62,000 nucleotides of DNA from Tubiluchus corallicola. Lineage: Eukaryota > Priapulida > Priapulimorpha > Priapulimorphida > Tubiluchidae. Position numbers and translations under genes: made by a program. The notes under the pieces are model-generated. The model searched no databases. It saw nothing but the letters and a program-made list of their open reading frames with translations, and was not told the origin of the DNA. The stretch is taken from positions 1 to 62,000 of the forward strand of contig JAQGDQ010000305.1 of assembly GCA_030141605.1 (NCBI GenBank), given 5' to 3'. Shown here in pieces: positions 39,101-51,100 of this stretch. How positions within the stretch are numbered: position 1 is the stretch's first letter; each line of letters starts with the position of its first letter.

Positions 39101-42100
39101 ATATGCTTTAAATTTGTTTGCAGGTCTCTGGTTCAACTCTCTGTCCGGAATTACATAATTTTACTTTCAGTAAGAAATTTTTACGACTTGTATTGCAGTA
39201 CGTAATGGTGCGTGCGCGTTGTATTGTACAATCAGCGTTTTTGTCTGCATACAATTCTCACTTATGCAATTATAAACACTAAAGCTGAAAAATAACATGT
39301 TAGATCAATTCAAATTTCAATATCGACGTAGCTAAAAAATAAGCCTATTTTTAATTTATTAAATTGGTTCAAAATACCTGTAAGAATTCAAAATGCTATG
39401 GAAATTAACCTGTCCAACCTAACCTGTAAGTTTGCGACTTTGCAATGAATAAAACGCATGTATAAATTTCTTTGGTCTACGTCAGGCCAGATCTTTAAAG
39501 GGTCGTCAGGCAGGTAATGCTTCAATTTTTGTCTGTAGAAGTCGTTACATTACGCACAGTGCAGTATTACTAGCACTGATTACAACGCTGGTATTGCCAT
39601 CTACTGTAATTGTAACTAAACTAACTGAAGCTAATGCTCTTTTAAAAAATGAAATGCAACAGTTGATGGGTTATGGGCTAAAAATTTACAGCATACCTTT
39701 CAAATACATTAACATATTATTATTCTGATTAATAAACTTTGTAAAGATTAAAACTAATTTATTTAATTTTCATGTTTCAAGGATTCATTGTTACCTTGCC
39801 CTGGAAACGCCCGTCCTCCAGTCCCTCACCTTTCACCTGCACGCAGCACATTAATCAGCTGGTCCAAACTTCCTGACAGAATTGCTACCTGTGAATAAGC
39901 GGAGTCGATTCGTCAAACTTTTAAATACTAGTTTAGTCAAATAACGTTGTTCCACTGGTCTTGTTTTTAGAGCTTTTTAAAACGTTCTTATCTTGTAAGG
40001 AATGTGTGTTCAGCGTTCACTGCTTGCTTGAGGTAGCCGCGAGTACTTAACAGTGGAAAGCAAGCTATTTCCGTGTTAAAGCTTGTCTCGGTAATATTAT
40101 TAGTGGCAGAAAGGCTATTGTGATGGAGTAGTGATAGCATGTCTGAATGGATAACGTCGTCTTGGTGTTCTGGATGTGGTACGTTGTTGATCAATCATTG
40201 GTCACTAACATTTACAATGATTAGCCGTTTTGCTGCTATTACGACTATACACGTTTTTACAAAATGAACTGAGTGAATTTTTAAATCCGTTCATGCAATA
40301 ATTAAAGAGGCAACAGCTATTATAAGGTTCCTTTGTATTGCTTACAGGTTGCTCTGTAATTTTAGCAAATTTATTTTAAATGTACACAGAAGCTAGAATG
40401 TATATAAATTGCGTAAAATGATTTAGGTAATGCACAAGAATCTTTACCTAATTCAATGTCCAAGAACTTCAAAGTTTCAAAATGGTTTAGCGGTATGATG
40501 GTGTTTCTGATATAGTGACATTCAGAATATTGTCTATAGAAACTGTAATTTAAAATACTCCGTCGTTATAGTTTTGTCACAAGATTAAGATGAAAAACGC
40601 AGGTCAAAAATGGAAAAGCTAGTAAAAATGAATTTAAATTTACATTACAGACTTAAAGTCAAAATTGACCCCTCCCCTACCTTAATAGTTAGTAACACAC
40701 CTTTTCTTCTGTACGGTCAGTGTGACACCTCCAATTCACAACAGCCCCCTACTACTCCTACTATACCACATCACGGGTTATAAACTTACAATACAGATAC
40801 TGAAGCGGCTAGTCATCCCTTTCCACGAACACGGCCTGTCTTTAGTTAAAACACTGTTATGGTTTTTAGGTGTTGCATACTGTAGCTGCCTAGAAGTTTT
40901 GAAACGCTAATGTGTACTAAAATAGAAGAGTTTAAAAGTCTGATTTGTCAAACTAGTTAAGGAAAAGGTTATCAACAATTATTGTTTTTTATCTTCATAG
41001 TCTAGTAATCCAAACACTAACTGTTGCCATTATATTAGTGATCATAAAGTAGCTCACTCTTACTCTTTTAAGTAAAATTTTTACAACATCGAAGTATTTC
41101 ATAATTGTAGTTAATTAAAGTAATAAACTAATAACAGAAATTAATTCCGTAATTTTACAGCTAGTAATAAATCATCGCTTTATGCCATTTTGTGACCTTA
41201 ATAAAATTAAAACTTTGTTCACGTTATTCAACTACGGCAACTATGGTCTGCATCTCGTCCGACGAACAAGTTTCAACTTTAAGGGCTTTGTATACTGTGA
41301 CAAGCAAAATGGGTCGCCTAGAAAAAACGTTTGGTCAAACTAACTGTTAGCCTTCATACATGACAATCCGCTGCGAATTCACAGATAATCAACAACAACA
41401 GCAACAGTAGTAACAACCACAACAACAGCAGCAGTTGCTGCAGCAAAGAACAACGTCATCATCATCATCTAAAAGAGTAACGCCTCTCGGCCGAAAACAT
41501 CCTAGAGGAGTTTGCTGGAGGTGGAGGTATTTATCTCTTTGGAAAGGGGAGCTAAATCATTATATGGATCCCTCTGACAATTAAACGTCTCTGCCAGCAT
41601 GAAAGGTTACCAGTTAGGTGGGAGGAACTATTTCTTTCTGCACGACTATGTACTTTAATGCACGTCTATTTTGTATTTCATTCTTGCAGCTGTATTCTAC
41701 AAAAGAAGTGCTGGCCCAGCTAGTACTGTACCAATGCAGTACAGCCTCTGGCTAAACGAGTTTTCCTTTAGTAAATGTAGTAAATGAATTGACTTCAAAA
41801 GTTTAAACTACGTTAAACGATGGAGCCGCTACAAGAGCCATAAAAGCATTCGAACTTCGAACCCTGATGGCAACAGTAAGTTTGCATGTCTTTTAATCAA
41901 CACAATGAGTTGGCTCCAGGAACTATCCTATCACTATAACTGCGTATTACTAAAAGCAATTAAGTAAACAACTTAACAGTCTCACCACAAAATAAGCGAC
42001 ATTTCGTAAGTTCTTTTGAAGATTTGCGCATACCTAACTTGGGAGTAGCAAAGTACTGTTATATATATACAAAACGGGAAATATGGCAGGACCAACTCAA

Positions 42101-45100
42101 AAACAGATAATGGTTAAAATGAGCAAAAATCAGAAAATAAGTATATGTATACAATATATAATCCTAAACAAGGCAGCAATTACTTATTGGTAGTTTTATC
42201 CTTGTGAATTGGGTCCTGTATGAGAACTACATCAATTAGAGAAAAGTAACCACTGCAGTTGCAATCTCAGCTATGTTATGCAGTAGAACTGGGCCTAGAA
42301 AGGGTGGTACTACGGCGTTGGCTAATGTCGTTTAGGCATGCAGAGTTACTGACATCCTTCGTTCTCTGAATTTTGAGTGCTAATCTGTATGTTTCATGTA
42401 TGTCTCTGTAAACAGTCTCTAGCAGCAAGATTTATCGTCATATGTTATTGTGGACAGTTTAATTACACATATGTAGGTAAATTATATAATTAATTATTAT
42501 CCAGACTTGTTGACGACGTTTTAATTACTCTACGTTTAACAAGTAAAAAACAGATGTCAGAAAACCAAAAATTAATGCCCGTTTAATGTTTGGCAAATTA
42601 ATGCCCATTTCGTTAAGAATCATTTTTCATAAATTGTGTAGGTTAACCTGCGGTCACACATTTAAATATGGCCCCAACAATGACCAAAACGGTCAGTAAA
42701 TGGCATGAGTTTGAGTGCATGATATTACTGAGCTGCAAAATAAAGCTTATATTGTAATATTTAAATTATTAATAATTTGACACATTTGTATGCAAATTAA
42801 TTCTTGACAATAATGCAGTCTTGTATATAGACAGCCAAGCAAATTAAGAAATTTATCAGACAGGTGGTCTGTTTAAATGTGTTCGCTGTCACATGTTATG
42901 TTATTAAATTGCCATAACGAAAATTATTTCAGTTGTTGTTTGTACCCAGATAGTTACCCATGCGAGACTAAATGCGAATAGGGACCACTTCTGGGTATTT
43001 GTTAGATTGTTAGACTTACTAGGGCGTTCTGAAATAATGAGTTAGTATACAAGTGTAACTCTTTGAACACATGTGAAAGTAGCAAACAAACCTATTGAAA
43101 CTCGTTTAACGTTCTGACGCGTTCAGTACTACAGTGTCAGTGTAGTTACATTGTAATAGTATAATAGCTAGGTGTACAAAAGGTGTTTTCAAATAGCTAT
43201 TCTAAACTTCGTTAAACGAGTTTATACTGGGAAGATGTGGACGTATAACATCATATGGATAGACCTTCGCGCAGCCGGATTTGAGTAAGTTGTAAAAAAA
43301 TATTATCGTATGGGTTCACATCTGAGGGTGGAGGCAGAAAACTTGTTATTGCAATTTTCTATTATTCTTTTGTAAAAGTTTCTACTATGCTTCTATAAAT
43401 CGTTAAAAAGGCATTTCCCTACTTTTTTCAGTTTTGTGTCTTTCCCTTCTTTGCTCCCCTTTCTCGTTCTCTATCTCTCTCTCTCTCTTCCCCCTCACCT
43501 CTCTTTCTCTGCCTCCTCCTTATTATCTCCCCTCCCCTTATCTCTTCACAGTAAAAATTCACAAGCCATAACCATTCTACTCTTCCTCCGTTTCTTTAGT
43601 TAACACAAAAGAATAGAAAATTGTGGAAACTTCAACAGCCTGGCGCCTACTTCCTTTGTTGTTAAGTCACAGTCATTAAGTTGTTACTTGGACAGGTTTT
43701 AATTTGTTTTCTCTGTAAACACCTGTACAAGGTAATATCGCGGCGGTACAGGTAAATGTAAATTTGAGCAAAGTTAGTGAACCCAGTGATAAAAAAACAG
43801 AACAATTTAGCTTGTTAATGGTTTAAAAAGCATCCGTGAGGTCACAAAAAAGGGAACAATTATATGGACCAAAAGCAAAATTACCATACGTTCAAGAGAC
43901 TATACAGGTCTTTGAGGCCCGCGATTGTGTGCTTCAATTGTTAACGTAACTAATTTGGTCGTTCAAATAATAATTTTATGACGCAAAAGTGCAGGTGTAG
44001 ATATCGCGGTAATTAAATCGGTAGATAAATGCTTAGAAAAGTACTAGAACCTGTTGCCGGCTACGCGTGTACCCGCCCACTACTGACGGAATGGTCGAAG
44101 ATCTAGCTTAGCGGTGCTGAAATGAAAATACACTGTCCCAGAGACAGAATGAACATTGTGGCTTTATACTAGAACTTTACAACTGAAGTGTTTGAAGAGC
44201 ATTGCACAACAGGAACAGGAAATTAAAATCTGAAATTTCAAGAGTTAATAACTGACAAAAAGTTACAATGTCGAGAAGAAGATGGATTCAATGTGAAGAC
44301 GGCTGGCGTCGGTATGAAATGCTGATGTCAAGAGTTTGGCTGCCTTTCAAAGTTTTGTTTTTCAGTGAACACTTTGAGAGAAAGCATTCCAGCGCAGTCA
44401 TATATGATCGAATACTAAATAATTATTATGTAGGATTGTGAACTACATTTTAAGCAGCAGTTGTTTCGGTGACAAAATAATGATATGTATTCTGAGTACA
44501 TAAAGCAAACAAGAAAAGTGTGACCATATCTTAGGATAAAAAAGTGCTGTGCAAGTTGTTATATTCTAACATATGAATGATTCGTGAAATGTTTTATTTT
44601 TGTAAATATGGCGATTGATCGATTTGGATTTATATTCACTGTGATTGTGGCACAAGAGTTGTTTTAATGCTGTTTCTTGCAGAGTGACTGAGAAGTCCCA
44701 AAAGGCAGGCAAAATGAATGAGATAACGAGTACAGATCTTCGCCATGCTTGTAACCGGATGTTCATCAGCTCTCCTTCTAATAGAAACAATCAGATAACC
44801 TCAACAAATAATCAAGTAAGTATATCATTTTTTGATATGATATGTGACAATGTTTTTTCATTTACATTGACAAATTTCAGTGATATTTTTAGATTAAAAA
44901 TTATATTAACTTGCCGAATGTTACTCAAATTTTGTGGAACTCTTGCACTGCAATTGTATCTAATGCACTCAGATAATGTCCTTTTATAAAATGCTTCTAT
45001 ATTCATTTTAAAGACTGTCACTATTTAAAGACACTGTCTCTTTTAAATATGAATTCTATTTGTACAACACTTGGAGTGAGTAGGATATTTATCGCGTAAA

Positions 45101-48100
45101 ACATTTCCAATTTTAATAACACTGCTATTTAGTAGTCGTGATATATTTGCATATGAGCCGTACTGGCTTACTGAAGGGGAAAACCACCTACCTGGTTTTT
45201 TGTTCGAAGAAATTCGTCAGGTGTTGAATTATATGCTCACTAACTAATTAATGTGAATATTCTTATAAATTATGACAAACAAATATTTATCAGTTGCACT
45301 GTTATAATATGTAATGCGTGCGAATAAAATTGTAAACATATTTACAGTAGGTTTATTATAATTTTCATTAAAATACTGACATATCTTAGTCCTTGTTCCT
45401 TGGTAGTTTTTTCAGGCCGTCAACCCAGCATTTCTACCAGATGAAGAACATTCTAAAGGTGGGCAAAATCTCTCATTGAATGCTAACAGCAAACTATACC
45501 ACAATCAAAGTCCGGTGATGTCTGCACGCAATCAACAGTCCAATTTGCCAACTCAACACATGAAATCATCAAACCAACATTCCCGCTCTGGCAGTCAGGG
45601 ATTCAATACAGATATCCAGGAAACCTTCCATAATAAAACAGCATCGCTGCCACGACAAAATGGCCATGTCCACTCTTACATGAACTTGCAACAAAATCCA
45701 CATGCGGCAAGTCTTCGCGCTCCCACACCTACTCCTTATTCAAATAATTCTTCCCACAAAAATGGACCAGATCATGGAAGTTCTGCTATTGTTAATGGGC
45801 ATGTGCCACGACTTCAAACCCACAAGTATTTCAATGAAAGGAGTGGATCGGAACCACCAAAAGTTTCTCCCAAACCCAACCTCGACACACGCAGTGGTCA
45901 CATACAAACTGGGATCGTTTATCCCAAGCCTCAGCAACCCTCGCCCCGATCTCTTACACGCAATGAGCCTTTAAGAAGATCCACAAATGACTATGATAAA
46001 GTCGTCAGTGATAACAATGTGAAGAATCTGTCAAATGTACATATTCCAAGTGGTCGTATTCCTACACCGCTAGCACTGATTATGAAAAGCCATGGAAAAG
46101 GGATAGATAAGCCATCACAGAATCGAAGGTATTCAGAAGACAGTGAAACCGAGGGATCTTCTTTAACACCACCACTTCCACCATTGTCTGCAGATGAGTC
46201 AAGTTATCTCTCTGAGGTAGAATCGGGAAGACCAAATAGTCACCATGATTCCAGGTATGGTATAAATTGAAAATATAAAGATAATTATATGTACCTTAAT
46301 ATGAGTGAATACAAATTTTAAAAGAAATGAAGCAAGGAAGTTCATTTTAAATGAATAAAATGTGGTGTGGCATTTTCAGTGACAATCAGATTGGTTGTTT
46401 CATCTCACTTTTATACAACTGCTGCTAACTACTATCATCTACAAACAAACTCAAGCATTAACTCCGAGATTAAAAATACCATGTTATTGTTTTATAGTGA
46501 ATCTTGTTATTCGATATGTAATGGAAAACAGCTACTGGTACTAGTGCAGCACTTACACAGAAATGCACTGGATTAAATCAGTAGACACTATATATACAAA
46601 ATTCGACGTTAAAGTTATAGCAAATTTTTACGTGCTTACATTTACATACAAAGATTATAGCTAGAGTTGTGGTATTTCTGAGCAAACTGCAAAAGTATGG
46701 TACTAAACTGATGACAGGTACTTTAAATGGAAAAAAATGCACAGGAATATGTCAAACTATTCACTTTTCCTTTGCCATTACGATCTTGCAGCTTAAAAAG
46801 ATTGTATTTAGAATATCAGCTGATGCAAATCACATCAGCTATAACTGGCGTAGCTAAGGCAGCTGTCACATTTTGCCAAATTATTTTTCTTAGTGATTTT
46901 TGGTTGTTAGATGGCTTTTAACAGAGGTCATTATATGGACAATATTACAGGTTGACTCCTGACCTGTTAGACGCGATGCCACGGAAAGACAAGAGCAAGA
47001 AGGTAAAACGAGCACCAAGTGTCACTACTGGCAACAAGAAATGGACAGGAGGTGAAAAGTTGAAGAAAAGGAAAAAGAAGCGATCACACAATGTCAGTAA
47101 GTGATCTTGCTCATCTAGTTGTTCGCTACAGTTCTATTTTTGTTGCTTCTCAAACAAGCACTCATTTAAAGATCGATAAAGTGATATTGCTGAGAGTGTA
47201 AAATTGTGCAAGAACTTTCAAAGCTGTTCACACTTGCAAGTTTGCTCTAAGAGAGAACTTGCACAAGAACTTGTGAGAGAAAACTCTCTAGTCTGAATGC
47301 ACCTTAAGGTATAACCTGCAGATTGTAAGTAGAACAGCCATGAAGTTTATACCAGATTTGCACCAGCAAATCTAACTTGAACCCAAACTAGGTTCTTCTA
47401 ATCCAAAATTTATTCAATGCAGTTTTCGTACCATCACCTACAGAGTAAAGTAAACAGTGCTTTCCATCTAAAAACAAATTGAAAAAATACTAGATAAGAA
47501 TACACATTTAGGCTTTTGTTATTCTGCAAAATTGTTGTTATTCTCAATCTGAGAAAATAAAAACATGATTTTACTTGTATTTTTTTAGGTGCAACAAGTC
47601 TGAACAGCGGCTCTGCTAGTGCTGACCAACTAAAAATAGACTACACGTCTGACGAAGAAGAAGAAAGTAGCGACAGCAATTACACCAGTGGTGTGGAATC
47701 AAGTGAAGTGAACGGACTCCGCAAGCAGATTGAAGGAATGGAACTCATGTACTGGGAACTACTTAAAGTAATTATAAAAACATTTGGTAGCCCTTCTTTA
47801 ACAGTCAATAAAAAGTGTTTTATTAAAAGTAGGCATGATTTTTTTATTACTTCTCTCAAGAGTTATTATTCTGCATTTGTCCATTTTGTTTACTTACAAA
47901 CAATGCCAAAATCAATGGGATAAGTGAACGTTTTAGTCATTGCTCCAAATACTAAATTTTGCAGACGCTTGGTGTAAAGAATGAAGTGATGGAGAAAATC
48001 CAAAACAATGTGAGAAATACGCAGATACAGCAAGCAGGGAAGAAGGGAAAGAAGTCAGCACTGGTACTGCAACACCAGCGAACTAAGGACGTCAGGTAAG

Positions 48101-51100
48101 GAAGCTTTACGACAGGGGTGTGCAAATTATTTAACTGGCCGGGCCAACATTTACATTCCCGCAATTCCTGTGGGCCGCATGCAGTTTGGTCAAGGAGCCA
48201 AATACAGTAGGACCTAATAACCATTTTTTGCATCCGATCTGCGCACATCATTACTCCTGCACTACTACACTCAAGAAACTATTTTAGAAGTTATTAAAAT
48301 TTATATTAAAAACCATATATTTCTACTTTCACGAAAGATAGTGGTAATTTCATTACAATGCATATTAGTAATGTGTTTCACACAGTCTGTGTAGTACAGT
48401 GCATATTAACCAGCCTTGACTCGATGTTCTTCTTCAATCTTCCTCTTTTTTCTTATCCATGATTCTGATCTATAAGAACACTACACCTGGTGAAAAGATG
48501 AAACAACCACTAGTGAAGCGTGTACTACTGAGCCTAAGCTGAAACTAAAATCTGGGAATCTCGCTATATCAGGGGTGACCACACTTTTTCAGCTTGCTGG
48601 CTACTCACAAATTGGTCTGCCCAGTCGTCTTCTTGGTCATAGTAGGTAGATCATTTTGACTTGGTTATTTTATAATTTATTTTGTAAAATACCCAAGTCA
48701 AAATGTTCTATGTGCTATGACCAAGAAGACGACTGGACAGATCAACAGGCCCGATAATAGAAGCCTAGAGATTGGCTAATTGGTCTTCCTACTAGCCAAT
48801 CAGATTGCTTCTCGCATTTCTTGCACATTTGAGTGTTTGAATGGCGGCTTCCGTGATAGTTTGCTGTGTTCTGTGATTACATCGCTTTTTTGTGTTCTAA
48901 GTGAGCAACGTTAAATTTCGTTATGTCCGACAGTGACATTAAGTGACAACGGTCTTGTAAGGTTTAATGCCATCCGATCTAGAGGAAAAAACTACCCGCA
49001 CTATCTTTGCGATATTGGCGCGGACTTCAGCTGGATCGCGTGGGCCGCACTTTCATTACGCTGACAAACCTCTTCGCGGGCCGCACAAGATCTCTCGGCG
49101 GGCCGCAGTTTGCACACCCCTGCTTTACGACAATAAGTATTGAGCCAAACTCACACTAAATAAAGTTGGGAAACTCATTTTTTCTAAGCACTTTGAACTC
49201 ATTTAATGAAGCTGAGAACTAAGCCTACTCCATTAAAATACAACGTTTGATTGATTGATTGCTATTTATTTCAATATAAAAAAGCCATAAAACATTCAAT
49301 CAAAATTTACAATGGGTGAAACTATACTAAAAATACAGAAATTATTGCATATAGAAAATGTGAGTCAGTGACTTGAAAACACTTAAAATTTACAATGTCA
49401 TCAAGAAGTTAAGACTATATACTACAATTTAAAAAATTTCAATTTAAAATACACAGTAGAGTACACTGTAAAGAGTAAAGAATTATTATCGAAATTAAAA
49501 ACTTGCTGCCTCAGACAATAATAGCATTTTCTTCTCAAATGCAAGAAATGCGGTAGACGAAGGATAACACACATAGTAGTAGATGTACCGCAATCAAACC
49601 AAGCAAAAATAGTTCAAGAATGCCATTATTATAATGTGGAGTCCTCAGCTTTTACGTAAATGTGTACGATTGCTTGTATGGAGAACTTAACAGTGAAACA
49701 AATTTCTCTACATAACTACCTTTTTGTATAGGGCTGTGAACAGACGCTTCTCAAGACTGGAATCTCACGTTGTTACATTGGCTCGAAGTGTGGCGCATCT
49801 TTCTTCAGAAATGCGTTCGCAGAATCTTATTGTAGAGGACATGGAGACGATGAAGAAGGAAGTACGAGAGTTGACAAAGTATGTGAAGCCTCGCGGACAC
49901 CGCGCAGGTAGACGTCATGACATGGAGAACTTCCGACTTATCCTTCCGGGTCTCACGAATCCACATCGTGTGGAAAAACTTGCAAAGTACGTTAAAAAGT
50001 TAGAATGTCTGAAAATTAGACATAGTTGATTAGGAGAATTCTCACACAATATGAAAAATCTTTTATATAGATAATGCTGCCATACAATTTGCAATAAGCC
50101 TTTTCACAGGTCCAGTGACTGATGATGATTGTGAAAAGGTCAAAGGTCACCAGGCAACGCATATGTATATTCTTGGCAACGTCTTGCAGCCAATACTATT
50201 GTAATAGTAACAGTTTTAACAGCTAACTAGAACCTTACCTAGTTCATTTTTCTTGTTCCCAATCTAGATCATTCTAGTAAATCACTCTCCACAAACACTA
50301 ATGCATAATTAAGTAAAGCCCATGTAAAATAATTGTACCTGTACTGATGCAACAGATGGCTTTGGTTTACCCACATGTCACGTGATACTTGTAGTTAAGA
50401 CAGTTTCTGTGGTACACTTAACATTTATGGCTGTCTTATTATCTGATTATGGGAAAAGTATTTCAATTCTTCCTACTTGATTAAAATACTTCACTGCTAA
50501 ATATTAACGAAAAAAGACCAAAGCCAAATCGTCAACTAGTACCCTACATCTCTTTGCATGTTATTGGCTGCCACAGTATATTACACAAAGTGATGAGAAC
50601 AAATTTCTTCTTAAATAGCTATAAGCATAATCAGCATTGGTGTTTGAAGCATAATGTTATTAGAACATTTGCTTGAAGGAACATTTTGTGACTAAGCATT
50701 TGTCAAGCGATTAACAATTAACAAACAAACAACATTCAGACTCACCTCCATAAGCTTGAGAGAAAGATGCTGAGTGCCTTTATAGCAAACTTTGACATAT
50801 CTTCAGTTGATGAGGTATCGGATAAATGAGAATTGTATAAAGGCCATACCGTACTAAAAATCCTGCAATCATCAAGTCTACATATAATTAATTTTGTGCA
50901 ATTATTTTTAGGTTTTTTGGTGAGAAACCTCCTTTGCTGCACATGTTCTTGAAAAAGCTAGGATATGAGGTATGTGAAGTATCAGCAAAATAGGTATTTC
51001 ATAATATACTACCACCATTAATATTTATTGTCAACTTTATTCATTAGGCCTATGTAAAAAACAAATGTGTAATATAAAAAAAATCGATGCATTAATTTCA

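Noticed and set aside
39065-39150. tRNA-like B-box text (CTCTGGTTCAACTCTCTG)
   Set aside because: There is no matching A box at the right distance.
45702-45974. 90-codon frame overlapping exon 11
   Set aside because: It is a shadow of the 280-residue in-phase exon and has no splice partners.
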